33,048 bases of DNA, taken from the NCBI GenBank assembly GCA_020846855.1, contig JADLDD010000012.1, positions 1 through 33,048 of the forward strand, read 5' to 3'. This stretch comes from Acidimicrobiia bacterium. Its GTDB lineage: Bacteria > Actinomycetota > Acidimicrobiia > IMCC26256 > JADLDD01. The notes beneath the pieces were generated by a model that saw only the letters and a list, made by a program, of their open reading frames with translations, ran no database searches and had not been told where the DNA came from. How positions within the stretch are numbered: the stretch's first letter is position 1; the number at the start of each line of letters is the position of its first letter. The translations under genes were made by a program, and so were the position numbers. Of the stretch, positions 1 to 8,986 are shown one piece after another.

Positions 1-159
1 CCGGACCCGGTCCCAGAACTCGGCGGTGCTCAGCTCCTTGCGGTCGATCAGCTCCTCGTGGCCGAACCGGATCGTAAGGGGCACGATCTCGATCCGGTGC
101 TGCTCGACCAGGTCCTCGGGGAGGTCGCACGAGCTGTCGGTGACTATCCGCACGCCCAT
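1..159 (-). CDS. DegV family protein, N-terminal part (runs off window)
   Basis: The first 53 codons of a gene that continues past the left edge. The peptide begins MGVRIVTDSSCDLPEDLVEQ and continues with IVPLTIRFG. This is the typical DegV opening, a beta strand ending in a T-D-S-S/T motif followed by D-L-P. DegV proteins bind a fatty acid; in firmicutes some act as the FakB subunit of fatty-acid kinase, but the role in actinobacteria is less clear. The ATG at 159 has a purine-rich ribosome site (GAGGAG) about 7 nt upstream. It lies 43 nt downstream of the murJ stop on the same strand, so it could be co-transcribed with the murJ operon. Only the N-terminus is visible, so the identification rests on this motif. 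Confidence 0.8.
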   Translation of the reverse strand, partial: MGVRIVTDSSCDLPEDLVEQHRIEIVPLTIRFGHEELIDRKELSTAEFWDRVR

Positions 160-202
160 CGGGTGCTCCTCTCGTGTCGTGTCGACACCGGCGGTCCGCC
201 TC

Positions 203-1825
203 CTATGCTTCCACGCGGCTCGGGTCGGCGGAGGTCCGAGCGGCGCGGCGCCGGCCGAAGGCCTCGGCCAGCTCGGCCAGCTCCCGCGACCGCGATGCGT
301 GAAGCGCGGCCACGTACACGATCACGCCGGCCGCACCGGCCAGCGTGGCGGCGAGCATCGACCGCCAGGGACCGGTCGTGCCCACGGCGGCCGCCACCAG
401 CCACGTCGTGGCCCCGAGCAGCACCGACGCCGCCGCGACCCGTAGTCCCGCCGCCACGGTCCGGCGGCCGTCGAGACGGCCGAGCCGCCGGCGCAGCAAC
501 ACCACCGCCACCACCGCTGACACCGCGTACGCGAGCGACCAAGCCAGCGCGAGGCCCTGGACCCCCATGACCGGGTAGAGCGCCAGCGCGGCGGCGATGT
601 TGAGGCCGTTCTCGCCGAGGTTCACCCAGAAGGGCGTGCGCGTGTCCTGGAGGGAGTAGAAGCCGCGCAGCGTGTAGAGGTAGGTGGAGAAGAAGACCAG
701 GCCGCCGCCGAACCAGGCCAGCGTCTCGGCGGTGAGCCGGGCCGACTCCACGCTCAGGTCGCCGTGGAGCAGCGCCGCGTTGACCAGGGGAACGCTCAGG
801 GTGACCAGGACCACCGAGGCGGGGGCGATCACGAGCACCATCAGGCGCAGCCCCATCGAGAACTCGTCGCGCATCCCGGCCAGATCGCCCCGCGCCGCCC
901 GGGCGGCCAACTCGGGGGCGATGGCCGTCATGATCGACACCGCGAAGAGCCCGTGCGGGAGCTGGTAGATGATGAAGGCCGCGACGTAGACCGAGGCGTC
1001 GCCGCGGCTGCCGAGGGCCAGGACCAGGACCAACCACTGGGCCACCTGGTTGGCGGCCACGTAGCCCGCCGTCCACCCCGACAGGCGCAGCAGCTTGGTC
1101 ACCGCCGGGTGGCGCCACTCCCAGACCAGGTTCAGGCGGGCGCCCGACCGCAACAGCGGCGGTACCAGCGCCACGGCCATGGCGGCGATCCCCGCCGTGG
1201 TGCCGAGACCCATCAGGAGCAGCAGCCCGAGGTCGCCGTGGACGTCGGAGAGGCCCAGCCTGCCCCCCTCCGACAGGCGGGGCAGGGCCAGGAACACCGC
1301 GATCACCACGACGTTGTTGAGCACCGGCGCGAACGCGGCCGCCGCGAACCGCCGCCGGGCGTTCAACATCGCGGTGGCGAGGGCCGTCACCCCGTAGAAG
1401 AAGACCTGAGGCATGAACAACCGCAGCAGCGCGGTGGCCAGGGCGATCTGCTGCGCCCGGTCGCGGCCCTCGATGTTCAGCGCGAAGAGCCGGATGATCC
1501 ACGGGGCGGCGACGACGCCGAGGACGCTCACCACCACCAGGCCGGCCAACGCCAGCGTGTTGACGGCCGAACTGGCCCGCGGGTCGTCGTGCTGGAGGTG
1601 CTCGACGTACAGGGGGACGAGCGTGGCGGTGAGGATGCCGCCGAGGAGCAGCTCGTAGACCATGTTCGGCGTCGAGTTGGCGATGTTGTAGACGTCGGTG
1701 AGGCTGCCGAAGCCGATCGCCGCGATGGCCGAGATGCGCAGGAAGCCCGTAACCCGCGACAGGGCCGTGCCCAGCCCCACCACCGCGCTGGACCGCAGGA
1801 GCTGGCCACGGACCGCTGAGGTCAA
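203..1825 (-). CDS. murJ: MurJ/MviN-type lipid II flippase
   Basis: An integral membrane protein of 540 residues if started at the TTG at 1825. It matches the MurJ (MviN, MOP superfamily) pattern: an N-terminal S-R-V-T-G-F-L-R motif, then about 14 hydrophobic segments, ending in an Arg-rich cytosolic tail. MurJ moves lipid-linked peptidoglycan precursor across the cytoplasmic membrane. I chose TTG 1825 because it overlaps the stop of the upstream DUF6049 gene as TTGA and leaves only eight residues before the conserved region. An in-frame ATG at 1897 would add 24 Arg/Pro/Gly-rich residues and a 76-nt overlap. Actinobacterial versions often carry a long C-terminal pseudokinase extension; this one does not. 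The DUF6049-murJ order is common in actinobacteria. Confident in function, less so in start. Confidence 0.93.
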   Translation of the reverse strand: MTSAVRGQLLRSSAVVGLGTALSRVTGFLRISAIAAIGFGSLTDVYNIANSTPNMVYELLLGGILTATLVPLYVEHLQHDDPRASSAVNTLALAGLVVVSVLGVVAAPWIIRLFALNIEGRDRAQQIALATALLRLFMPQVFFYGVTALATAMLNARRRFAAAAFAPVLNNVVVIAVFLALPRLSEGGRLGLSDVHGDLGLLLLMGLGTTAGIAAMAVALVPPLLRSGARLNLVWEWRHPAVTKLLRLSGWTAGYVAANQVAQWLVLVLALGSRGDASVYVAAFIIYQLPHGLFAVSIMTAIAPELAARAARGDLAGMRDEFSMGLRLMVLVIAPASVVLVTLSVPLVNAALLHGDLSVESARLTAETLAWFGGGLVFFSTYLYTLRGFYSLQDTRTPFWVNLGENGLNIAAALALYPVMGVQGLALAWSLAYAVSAVVAVVLLRRRLGRLDGRRTVAAGLRVAAASVLLGATTWLVAAAVGTTGPWRSMLAATLAGAAGVIVYVAALHASRSRELAELAEAFGRRRAARTSADPSRVEA

Positions 1826-3930
1826 CCGTCGGGCTCCGCGCCGTGACCGGATCCCGCCCGGCGGCGTCGCCGCTCCCGGCGGGCGTGATGGGCCCACCAG
1901 ACGGCCAGGAACCCGCCGGCGCCCACGGTCAGGACCACGCCCACCCCGCTGAAGACGGTCGACCGGAACGTGATCCGGTCACGTTGGATGAGCAGCCGCC
2001 CGTCGGCCGACCGGATCGTGAACGTGACCGGGAACGTCCCCGAGGAGCGGACCTCGACCGGGATGCGGACGGTCGTGTTGCGGGGCGGAAGCAGCACGGT
2101 CTTCGACGGTCCCTCCGGGAAGAGGAGCCGGTCGCTTTCCAGGGAGACCTCGACCCGGAGCGTCCGGTCGCTCTCGTTGAGGATGGAGATCGGGACCGAG
2201 GCCTGCCGTGACGTGAGGGTGACCGCCCGGTCGCCCGGTGCGTGGACCTGCGCCAGGAAGGCGTCGATCACGTCGTCGACTCCGGTCAGGTAGGCCCCGG
2301 CCGTGGCTCGTCCCGAGGCCCCCGTCCAACTCGCCGACAGGCTGGTCCAGAGGGCCCGCCGGCCGGCGCGGACCCGAGGGTCGTCGTCGCCGACCATGCC
2401 GGCGAACGCGTCGAGGTGCCGTTGCACCGAGCGGTACCGGGCGGCCGAGACGGGCAGGGTCGAAGGTCGGGCAGGTCGTACCTCGCGGTGCACGACCTCT
2501 CCGGAGTCGGCCTCATCGATGGGGACCGTGTCGAAGAGGTCGTCGGCCGACACCACGTGAAGCAGCGGGTGGTCGGTGAGGCCGTCGCGCAGGGCCTGGA
2601 TGGTGGCCGGATCCGGATCCCACTGGTCGGGCATGGCCACGACGACGCCGCGGCGGACCCCGGGGAGCTCGAGAGCGACGACGGAGAGGCCGGCCAGGAG
2701 GCGCTGGGCCTGGAGCGCCGGCGGGGCGTCGCGCGTGGCGAGGGACGTGAGGCCGGGATCGGTCTGGACGGCGAGGAACGTGCGGCCTTCGCTCGTGAGG
2801 TTGAACGGGCGCGCGGGCGTGAACTTCTGGCCCACCGGAACCAGGGTGCCCGGCGCCACCACCAGCCGGTCGGTACCCGACTCCCGCAGCCGGGCCAACG
2901 TCGGCGCGTCGAGCCGGTCGCGGTACGCGAGCCGGGTGTCGACCCGGACCCCGAGGACCGACGAGAGCGTGTCGGGGCCACGCGCGATCAGGTCGGAGAC
3001 CTGCGTTCCCAGACCGGCCTGCTCCAGGGAGGCCACGTCGACCGGAACCCACGGTCCGGCGATCACGTCGTGGGTCTCGGCGGCTCCGCGCAGGGCCGCC
3101 AGCCCATCGGCGGCCGCCGGGTCGCGGGCGGCGAGCGTGGACCACCCGTCGACGGTCGCCGGTAGCGGGACGACGGTGACCGGCAGGTCGTCGGCGGCCA
3201 GGGTGCGGGCCAACCGGTCGAGCCGGCCGCCGTCGGAGAGGGATCGCACGACCCGCGCGTCGGGCGTGGCGTCGGGGCGCACCACGGGCCCCTCCCGCAG
3301 CTTCCACAGCCACGACACCCGCAGTCGCTCGCCGACGACAGACCCGTCGACCGGCCCGTCGACCGGCCCGTCGATCGCGATGAGGTAGGTGACGAAGCGG
3401 CCGAGGACCGCCTCGGAGCCCCGAGGCCGCAGGACCACCTCGAGCGGGTAGACACCCATCGACCTCACGGCCAGCACCGCCGCGGGGGCCGGCGGAGCCG
3501 GGGCTCCGGGTGGGGGGGGAGGTGAGGGAGCGGCCGGAGGCGGGGTGGGCGCGGGGGTGCCGACGCCCAGCTCCAGGCGACGGTGGTCGCCGGCGAGCGG
3601 CAGTTGATCCAGGGGGACCGTCGTGCCGTCGAGGACCGTACCCAGGCGTCGCCCCGAGACGGTCTCGTCGAAGCCGATGCGCGAGCTGACGGCCCGGTGG
3701 AGGAGGATCCTCAGCTCGAGCTCCGCCGGGTCGCCCTCGACGTCGAGGTCGAGAGGCGCTGTGGTCCCCAGCGCCGTCCACGCCGGTTGCGCCACCAGCT
3801 CGAGGCGAGGCCCGTCGCCGCCGGCTCCGCCGGCACGGGGGCCGGGCGCCGCCGGGGCCGTCGGGGCCCCGACCGCCAGGGAGAGGACCCCGATGGCGAA
3901 CGCGGCCAGCAAAGGGCGGGACGGGCTCAC
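1822..3930 (-). CDS. DUF6049-like secreted/membrane-anchored protein
   Basis: A protein of about 702 residues from the GTG at 3930, which overlaps the upstream acetyltransferase stop as GTGA. An N-terminal signal segment (LLAAFAIGVLSLAVGAPTAPA) is followed by a large extracellular region. A Pro-rich linker lies near residue 125-140. The C-terminal third looks like a beta-sandwich, and a single membrane helix (VGVVLTVGAGGFLAVWW) precedes a short Arg-rich cytosolic end. This layout and its place directly before murJ match the actinobacterial DUF6049 family, whose function is unknown. The tight coupling to murJ suggests a cell-envelope role, which is inference. A longer reading frame upstream to 4095 exists but lies inside the acetyltransferase gene. 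Confidence 0.82.
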   Translation of the reverse strand: MSPSRPLLAAFAIGVLSLAVGAPTAPAAPGPRAGGAGGDGPRLELVAQPAWTALGTTAPLDLDVEGDPAELELRILLHRAVSSRIGFDETVSGRRLGTVLDGTTVPLDQLPLAGDHRRLELGVGTPAPTPPPAAPSPPPPPGAPAPPAPAAVLAVRSMGVYPLEVVLRPRGSEAVLGRFVTYLIAIDGPVDGPVDGSVVGERLRVSWLWKLREGPVVRPDATPDARVVRSLSDGGRLDRLARTLAADDLPVTVVPLPATVDGWSTLAARDPAAADGLAALRGAAETHDVIAGPWVPVDVASLEQAGLGTQVSDLIARGPDTLSSVLGVRVDTRLAYRDRLDAPTLARLRESGTDRLVVAPGTLVPVGQKFTPARPFNLTSEGRTFLAVQTDPGLTSLATRDAPPALQAQRLLAGLSVVALELPGVRRGVVVAMPDQWDPDPATIQALRDGLTDHPLLHVVSADDLFDTVPIDEADSGEVVHREVRPARPSTLPVSAARYRSVQRHLDAFAGMVGDDDPRVRAGRRALWTSLSASWTGASGRATAGAYLTGVDDVIDAFLAQVHAPGDRAVTLTSRQASVPISILNESDRTLRVEVSLESDRLLFPEGPSKTVLLPPRNTTVRIPVEVRSSGTFPVTFTIRSADGRLLIQRDRITFRSTVFSGVGVVLTVGAGGFLAVWWAHHARRERRRRRAGSGHGAEPDG

Positions 3931-4640
3931 AGGTCGCGGCCCATGACGCTGAGCCCGGCCTCCATGCGCTGGAAGCCGCAGCTCCGGTAGAGGTCGAGCG
4001 CGCGCTCGTTGTGCCGCTGGGTGTTGACGAACGCGGTCACCGCGCCGTGGCGTTGCAGCCAGCGCAGCGCGTCGACGACCAGGGCCCGCCCCCAACCGTG
4101 GCGGCGGTGCTCCGGCGCCACCGCGAGGCGTTGCACATAGCCGCGGGAGCCGGCCCGGCCCGTGATGGCGTACGCGACCGCCCGGCCGTCCTCCGCGCCG
4201 ACCCGGAAGCGGCTCGGGGAGGTGGCCCGCAGGGCGTCGGCGAGGCCGCGGTCGTCGAGGGCCCAGAAGTCGTCGAACGACCGCGCGTCGAGGGCGAGCA
4301 CCGCGGGATGGTCGCCGGAGCGGCCCCGCCGGGTCGGCCGCACCGGCGGCAGGTCCCGGAGATCCCGCAGGCCCCGGGCCAGGAGGTCGAGGAGCTCACG
4401 CACCGCGAACCCGGCGTCGACGAAGGGCAATGCGTCAGCCGGGCCCAGGGCGCTCGTGACCACCCTGACGAAGCCCCGGGCCCGAAGGATCTCGAGACCC
4501 CGGTCGACGACCTCGGGGGGAGCGGGCGTCTCGGCCCCGATCGCCACGAAGCCGACGTCGGGCCGGCCCCGCCACGCACCGAGCCGGGCGGTGCCACCCG
4601 GCCAGCGCAGCGTCGCGTTCGCGGTGGCCCCGGTCGGCAT
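3927..4640 (-). CDS. GNAT family N-acetyltransferase
   Basis: A 237-residue protein. The C-terminal half carries a GNAT fold: residues about 147-185 hold the acetyl-CoA motif A with V-A-P-E-H-R-R-H-G-W-G (R/Q-x-x-G-x-G), followed by N-x-x-A-L-D-L-Y-R-S-C-G-F near residues 211-223. The N-terminal half resembles a degenerate first GNAT domain, as in tandem GNAT proteins, but no motif is clear there. The acceptor substrate is unknown. ATG 4640 was chosen because a TACTCT hexamer ends 7 nt upstream and no Shine-Dalgarno site is visible, which fits a leaderless message. The gene leads the DUF6049-murJ chain through a 4-base overlap and is divergent from a deacetylase-family gene. It could modify a protein or a small molecule. 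Confidence 0.87.
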   Translation of the reverse strand: MPTGATANATLRWPGGTARLGAWRGRPDVGFVAIGAETPAPPEVVDRGLEILRARGFVRVVTSALGPADALPFVDAGFAVRELLDLLARGLRDLRDLPPVRPTRRGRSGDHPAVLALDARSFDDFWALDDRGLADALRATSPSRFRVGAEDGRAVAYAITGRAGSRGYVQRLAVAPEHRRHGWGRALVVDALRWLQRHGAVTAFVNTQRHNERALDLYRSCGFQRMEAGLSVMGRDL

Positions 4641-4721
4641 CGGCACGAGAGTACCGGCGGGGGCGGTCGGTCCCACGGCCCCCGGGGACGGCCCCCGCGG
4701 CCCGCCCCGTATCCTCTCGGG
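4641..4721. promoter_or_regulatory. Divergent leaderless promoters (acetyltransferase / deacetylase)
   Basis: This 81-bp gap separates two head-to-head genes. On the plus strand TATCCT (4710-4715) ends 6 nt before ATG 4722. On the minus strand TACTCT (4648-4653 read in reverse) ends 7 nt before ATG 4640. Neither start has a Shine-Dalgarno sequence. The spacing fits TANNNT -10 elements that place transcription start at the first base of the start codon. No clear -35 box is visible. Confidence 0.65.
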
Positions 4722-5744
4722 ATGCTGTTGGTGGCCTCCGACCCGGTGTTCGGGGAGCACGACACCGGGCCCGGTCATCCCGAGCGTGCGTCGAGGTTGC
4801 GGGCGGTCGGCGACGGGATCCGCCGGTCCAAGGTCGCCGACGCCGTACTGGTCCTCGAGCACCGCGCCGCGCGCCGCGACGAGCTCGAGCGGGTGCACCG
4901 GGCCGACTACCTCGACGAGCTCGAGGAGCGCTGCGCCGCGGGGGGCGGGTTCCTCGACGCCGACACCGTCGTCTCGGCGGGCTCGTGGCGGGCCGCCCGG
5001 TCTGCTGCGGGGGCGGGCCTCGCGGCCGTCGACGCCCTGCGCCGCGGCGACGCCGACGCCGCGTTCCTGGCCGTGCGCCCGCCCGGCCACCACGCCCTGC
5101 CCGACCGGGCCATGGGGTTCTGCCTGGTCAACAACGTCGCGGTGACGGCCGCGGCGCTGGCGGCGGGCGGTGAGCGGGTGTGCGTCGTCGACTTCGACGC
5201 CCACCACGGCAACGGCACCCAGCACGTCTTCTACGCCGACGCCCGGGTCGCGTACGTCTCGCTGCACGAGTGGCCCCTCTACCCGGGAACGGGCCGCATG
5301 GAGGAGACGGGAACCGGCCGCGGCGCCGGCACGACCTGCAACGTCCCCCTCCCGTCGGGCGCGACGGGCGACGTCTACCTGATGGCCCTCGACGAGGTGG
5401 TGGCGCCGTTCGTGGAGCGCTTCTCGCCCGGATGGGTGCTCCTGTCGGCGGGCTTCGACGCCCACCGCGACGACCCGATCACGGGGCTGGGGCTCTCGGC
5501 CGGCGACTTCGCCGACATCACGGCCCGCGTCGCCGACCTGGCCCCCCGGGGGCGGCTGATCGCCTTCCTGGAGGGCGGCTACGACCTCGCCGGCCTCCGC
5601 CACTCGGTGCAGGCGGCGCTACCCGCGCTCCTGGGGGAGCACGAGGGCCCGCGCGAGCGGGTCGAGGCGGCGACGGGCGGGGGGCCGGGCCGGGTGAGCG
5701 TCGAGGCGGTCGTACAGCACTGGCGGGCGGTGGTGGGCTCGTAG
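4722..5744 (+). CDS. Histone deacetylase family hydrolase (HDAC/AcuC/APAH-like)
   Basis: A 340-residue zinc-dependent deacetylase of the arginase/deacetylase fold. Visible catalytic residues are His123-His124 in P-P-G-H-H; the zinc ligands Asp159 and His161 in D-F-D-A-H-H-G-N-G; Asp246 in S-A-G-F-D-A-H; and the transition-state Tyr286 in E-G-G-Y-D. The opening G-H-P-E-R-x-x-R-L is typical of the bacterial class-II-like group. Such enzymes remove acetyl groups from lysines, polyamines or small amides, and sequence alone does not say which. It starts at ATG 4722 behind a likely leaderless promoter and is followed 19 nt later by the tRNA nucleotidyltransferase. It is divergent from a GNAT acetyltransferase, so the two might act on a common acetylated substrate; that is inference. 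Confidence 0.92.
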   Translation: MLLVASDPVFGEHDTGPGHPERASRLRAVGDGIRRSKVADAVLVLEHRAARRDELERVHRADYLDELEERCAAGGGFLDADTVVSAGSWRAARSAAGAGLAAVDALRRGDADAAFLAVRPPGHHALPDRAMGFCLVNNVAVTAAALAAGGERVCVVDFDAHHGNGTQHVFYADARVAYVSLHEWPLYPGTGRMEETGTGRGAGTTCNVPLPSGATGDVYLMALDEVVAPFVERFSPGWVLLSAGFDAHRDDPITGLGLSAGDFADITARVADLAPRGRLIAFLEGGYDLAGLRHSVQAALPALLGEHEGPRERVEAATGGGPGRVSVEAVVQHWRAVVGS

Positions 5745-5751
5745 CGTCGGT

Positions 5752-5763
5752 CAGAATGGGGCG
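5752..5763 (+). promoter_or_regulatory. Possible leaderless -10 element for the tRNA nucleotidyltransferase
   Basis: CAGAAT (5752-5757) ends 6 nt before GTG 5764 and no ribosome site is visible. It departs from TANNNT at the first base, as does a similar GAGAAT before the small gene at 16034. The gene may also be reached by read-through from the deacetylase gene 19 nt upstream. Confidence 0.4.
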
Positions 5764-7158
5764 GTGACCGTTCCCGCGCGCCTCGCGCACCTGCTGGCGC
5801 CCGACTCGCCCGTCCAGCAGCTCGCCGTCCGCCTCGAGAGGGCCGGTCACGAGTGCTACCTGGTCGGAGGCAGCGTCCGCGACGCCTTCCTCGGCGAGGG
5901 GCGGGAGAGCGCCGACTACGACCTCACGACCAGCGCCCGCCCGGAGCAGGTCGAGGACGCCCTCGACGGCTGGGCCGACGCCGTGTGGGCCCAGGGCCGC
6001 CGCTTCGGGACCGTCGCGGGTCGCAAGGACGGCGTGACGCTGGAGATCACCACCTTCCGGTCCGAGGTCTACCGGCCCGAGAGTCGCAAGCCCGAGGTGG
6101 TCTACGGCGACGACGTCGTGACCGACCTGTCCCGGCGCGACTTCACCGTCAACGCCATGGCGCTGCGCCTGCCCGAACCCGAGCTGGTCGATCCGTTCGG
6201 AGGGCTGGCCGACCTGGCCGCGAAGCGGCTGCGGACCCCGCAGGAACCGGCCGTGTCGTTCCTCGACGACCCGTTGCGCATGCTCCGCGCCGCCCGCTTC
6301 GTGGCCGGCTACGGCCTGGAGCCCGAACCCGCGCTCGTCGAGGCGGTCGTCGAGCACCGGGGCCGCATGGAGATCGTCTCCGCCGAGCGCATCCGCGACG
6401 AGCTCTCGAAGCTCCTCGTGGTCGACGACCCGGCGGCGGGGCTGTGGCTCCTCTCGAGGACCGGCCTCTCCGACGAGTTCCTGCCCGAGCTCAACGCGAT
6501 GCGCCTCGAGCAGGACCCCGTCCACCACCACAAGGACGTGCTGGCCCACACCATCGCGGTGGTCGGCAACGTCCGCCCCGAGCTGCGGTTGCGCCTCGCC
6601 GCGCTGCTCCACGACATCGGCAAGCCCAAGACCCGCTCGTTCGGCCCGGGCGGCGTGAGCTTCCACCACCACGAGGTGGTCGGGGCCAGGATGGCGAGAG
6701 AGCGGCTCCAGGCGCTGCGCTTCCCGACCGACCTCGTCGACGGCGTGGTGCAGCTCATCTACCTGCACCTGCGGATCCACACCTACGCGATGGGCTGGAC
6801 CGACCGGGCCGTTCGCCGCTACGCCCGCGACGCCGGGCCGCTCCTCGACGACCTGAACGAGCTCGTGCGCGGCGACTGCACGACACGGAACCGCAAGAAG
6901 GCGGCGATGCTCGCCCGGCGCATGGACGAGCTGGAGGAGCGCATCGAGGCCCTGCGAGCCCAGGAGGAGCTCGATTCCATCCGCCCGCCGCTCGACGGCC
7001 GCCAGGTGATGGAGATCCTGGGCCTCGAACCGGGCCCGCTGGTGGGCGAGGCCCTCGCGTTCCTGCTGGAGCTGCGCCTCGACGAGGGTCCCGTCGACCC
7101 CGACGACGCCCGTGTGCGCCTGGCGGCGTGGGCCGCCGACCGCGGCCTCGGCCGCTGA
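5764..7158 (+). CDS. CCA tRNA nucleotidyltransferase
   Basis: A 464-residue class II nucleotidyltransferase with an HD domain. The catalytic head shows L-V-G-G-S-V-R-D (residues 33-40) with the metal-binding pair Asp51-x-Asp53 and the R-R-D-F-T-V-N-A-M-A motif (124-133), which are diagnostic of CCA-adding/poly(A) polymerase family enzymes. An HD phosphohydrolase motif (L-L-H-D-I-G-K, His283-Asp284) follows. In actinobacteria this architecture is the CCA-adding enzyme that completes or repairs tRNA 3' ends. The usual actinobacterial neighbourhood places it next to the DUF6049-murJ genes, as here, with two genes inserted between. The gene is convergent with a methyltransferase gene 10 nt away. 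Confidence 0.93.
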   Translation: MTVPARLAHLLAPDSPVQQLAVRLERAGHECYLVGGSVRDAFLGEGRESADYDLTTSARPEQVEDALDGWADAVWAQGRRFGTVAGRKDGVTLEITTFRSEVYRPESRKPEVVYGDDVVTDLSRRDFTVNAMALRLPEPELVDPFGGLADLAAKRLRTPQEPAVSFLDDPLRMLRAARFVAGYGLEPEPALVEAVVEHRGRMEIVSAERIRDELSKLLVVDDPAAGLWLLSRTGLSDEFLPELNAMRLEQDPVHHHKDVLAHTIAVVGNVRPELRLRLAALLHDIGKPKTRSFGPGGVSFHHHEVVGARMARERLQALRFPTDLVDGVVQLIYLHLRIHTYAMGWTDRAVRRYARDAGPLLDDLNELVRGDCTTRNRKKAAMLARRMDELEERIEALRAQEELDSIRPPLDGRQVMEILGLEPGPLVGEALAFLLELRLDEGPVDPDDARVRLAAWAADRGLGR

Positions 7159-7168
7159 TCGGGTTCGC

Positions 7169-7888
7169 TCAGACGCCTTCCTTGCGGGCGCGCCAGACGA
7201 TCGTGGCCGGCAGCAGCGGGTTGGGTTCGGACCCGGCCGTGGGCTCGGGCTCCAGGATCACCTCGACCCGGAACCCCGCCCGCCCGATGGCGGTGAACAC
7301 CTCGCTCAGCGACCGGGGCCACACGGTGACCTCCTCGCCGTCGGCGGCGAGGAGCAGGGCGGAGCGCTCGAAGTAGGGGCGGCGGACCACGACGTCGCCG
7401 CGGGGCAGGGCGCCCGGCCCCTCGGCGACGGTTCCCTCGCCGGGTCCGGGCACGGTCCCGGCCGCCGCCCGCTCGCAGCAGAGGGCGAACGGGTGCCGGT
7501 GCGACGCGACCAGCACGCCGCCGGCCTTGAGCACCCGGTGGGCCTGGCGGAACAGGCGCGGCGCGTCCTCCACCTCGTCGAGCAGGTAGGTGGCGAGCAC
7601 CAGGTCGAAGGAGTCGGCCCGCAGGAACGCGAGCTCGGCGGCGTCGCGCTGGTGCCACTCGACCCTCACGCCGGCCGCCTCGGCCCGCTCCCGGGCCCGG
7701 CGGAGCCGGTCGGCGGAGGCGTCGACCCCGATCACGCTCGCCCCTCGCCTCGCCAGCGCCACCGCGTTCGTGCCGGTGCCGCAGCCCAGGTCGAGCACCC
7801 GCCGGCCCTGCACGTCGCCGAAGAGGCGCGCCTCGCGCTCGGTGGGGCCGTCGGGCCCGTAGAGCACCACCGCCTCGGTGTCGGTCAC
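7169..7888 (-). CDS. Class I SAM-dependent methyltransferase
   Basis: A 239-residue Rossmann-fold methyltransferase. Motif I is V-L-D-L-G-C-G-T-G-T-N (about residues 30-40), the acidic motif II follows at V-I-G-V-D-A-S, and D-S-F-D-L-V-L-A-T-Y-L-L-D-E-V is the post-II region seen in Methyltransf_11-like enzymes. The substrate cannot be read from the sequence. GTG 7888 is preceded by GAGAGGA about 5 nt upstream, which fixes the start. The gene lies 21 nt downstream of the ino1 stop on the same strand, so it is probably the last gene of the padR-ino1 transcript. That placement is the only hint that it could modify an inositol-derived product. Confidence 0.85.
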   Translation of the reverse strand: MTDTEAVVLYGPDGPTEREARLFGDVQGRRVLDLGCGTGTNAVALARRGASVIGVDASADRLRRARERAEAAGVRVEWHQRDAAELAFLRADSFDLVLATYLLDEVEDAPRLFRQAHRVLKAGGVLVASHRHPFALCCERAAAGTVPGPGEGTVAEGPGALPRGDVVVRRPYFERSALLLAADGEEVTVWPRSLSEVFTAIGRAGFRVEVILEPEPTAGSEPNPLLPATIVWRARKEGV

Positions 7889-7909
7889 CGGTCCTCTCCC
7901 AGCCCGTCG

Positions 7910-8986
7910 TCAGCCGCCGGCGGCGAACTCCTCCACCATACGGTGTGCGACGTCGTCGTGGTACTGGACCGGCGGCGACTTCATGAAGTACGCCGACGGC
8001 CCGAGCAGCGGACCGCCGATCCCGCGGTCGAGGGCCAGCTTGGCGCAACGGATGGCGTCGATGATGACACCGGCCGAGTTCGGGGAGTCCCAGACCTCGA
8101 GCTTGAGCTCCACGTTGAGGGGGACGTCGCCGAAGTTGCGGCCCTCGAGGCGGATGTAGGCCCACTTGCGGTCCTCGAGCCACGAAACGTGGTCCGAGGG
8201 GCCGATGTGCACGTCGTCGGCGGCGATGCCGTGGTCGAGCTGGCTGGTGACGGCCTGCGTCTTGGAGATCTTCTTCGACTCGAGGCGCTCGCGCTCGAGC
8301 ATGTTCTTGAAGTCCATGTTGCCGCCGACGTTGAGCTGGTACGTGCGGTCGAGCACCATGCCCCGGTCCTCGAAGAGGCGGGCCAGGATGCGGTGCACGA
8401 TGGTCGCTCCCACCTGGCTCTTGATGTCGTCGCCCACGATGGGGACGCCGGCGTCGGTGAAGCGCTGCGCCCACTCGGGGTCGCTGGCGATGAACACCGG
8501 GATCGCGTTCACGAACGCCACCCCGGCGTCGAGGGCCGCCTGGGCGTAGTGCTTCTGGGCCGCCTCGGACCCGACGGGCAGGTAGCTCACCAGCACGTCG
8601 GCTCGGGCCTCGCGCAGCGCCTCGGCCACGTCGACCGCGCCGGCCGGGCTCTCCTCCACGGTGGCCCGGTAGTACTTGCCGAGGCCGTCGAAGGTGGGGC
8701 CGCGCTGGACGAGCACGCCGGTCTCGGGGACGGCCGAGAAGCGCACGGTGTTGTTCTGGCCGGCGAAGATCGCCTTGCCGAGGTCGAGGCCGACCTTGGC
8801 GGCGTCGACGTCGAACGCGGCCACCACCTCGACATCGCCGACGTGGTAGCCGCCGAGGGCCACGTGCATGAGGCCCGGAACGGAGTCCGACGGGTCGGCG
8901 TCGCGGTAGTACTCGATGCCCTGGACGAGGCTGCTGGCGCAGTTCCCCACCCCGGCGATGGCGACTCTGATCTTCGAACCGCTCAT
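7910..8986 (-). CDS. ino1: Inositol-3-phosphate synthase
   Basis: A 358-residue NAD-dependent enzyme that converts glucose 6-phosphate to 1D-myo-inositol 3-phosphate, the precursor of mycothiol and phosphatidylinositol in actinobacteria. The N-terminus shows the dinucleotide site [13 protein letters not shown]. The middle holds the conserved [10 protein letters not shown] and [12 protein letters not shown] active-site stretch, followed by K-T-Q-A-V-T-S. Its length fits the short actinobacterial/archaeal form rather than the roughly 530-residue eukaryotic form. ATG 8986 overlaps the padR stop as ATGA, so it is translationally coupled and expressed behind its likely regulator. Confidence 0.96.
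   Translation of the reverse strand: MSGSKIRVAIAGVGNCASSLVQGIEYYRDADPSDSVPGLMHVALGGYHVGDVEVVAAFDVDAAKVGLDLGKAIFAGQNNTVRFSAVPETGVLVQRGPTFDGLGKYYRATVEESPAGAVDVAEALREARADVLVSYLPVGSEAAQKHYAQAALDAGVAFVNAIPVFIASDPEWAQRFTDAGVPIVGDDIKSQVGATIVHRILARLFEDRGMVLDRTYQLNVGGNMDFKNMLERERLESKKISKTQAVTSQLDHGIAADDVHIGPSDHVSWLEDRKWAYIRLEGRNFGDVPLNVELKLEVWDSPNSAGVIIDAIRCAKLALDRGIGGPLLGPSAYFMKSPPVQYHDDVAHRMVEEFAAGG

Noticed and set aside
26-445. Open plus-strand frames opposite degV and murJ
   Set aside because: They are antisense shadows of high-GC genes. Their translations are Arg/Pro/Gly-rich without motifs, while the minus strand encodes clear DegV and MurJ motifs.
1826-1897. ATG 1897 as the murJ start
   Set aside because: It would add 24 low-complexity residues and a 76-nt overlap. 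TTG 1825 gives the TTGA overlap seen elsewhere in this window.
5756-5764. ATG 5756 as a start for the tRNA nucleotidyltransferase
   Set aside because: It is in another frame and meets a stop within three codons (ATG GGG CGG TGA).
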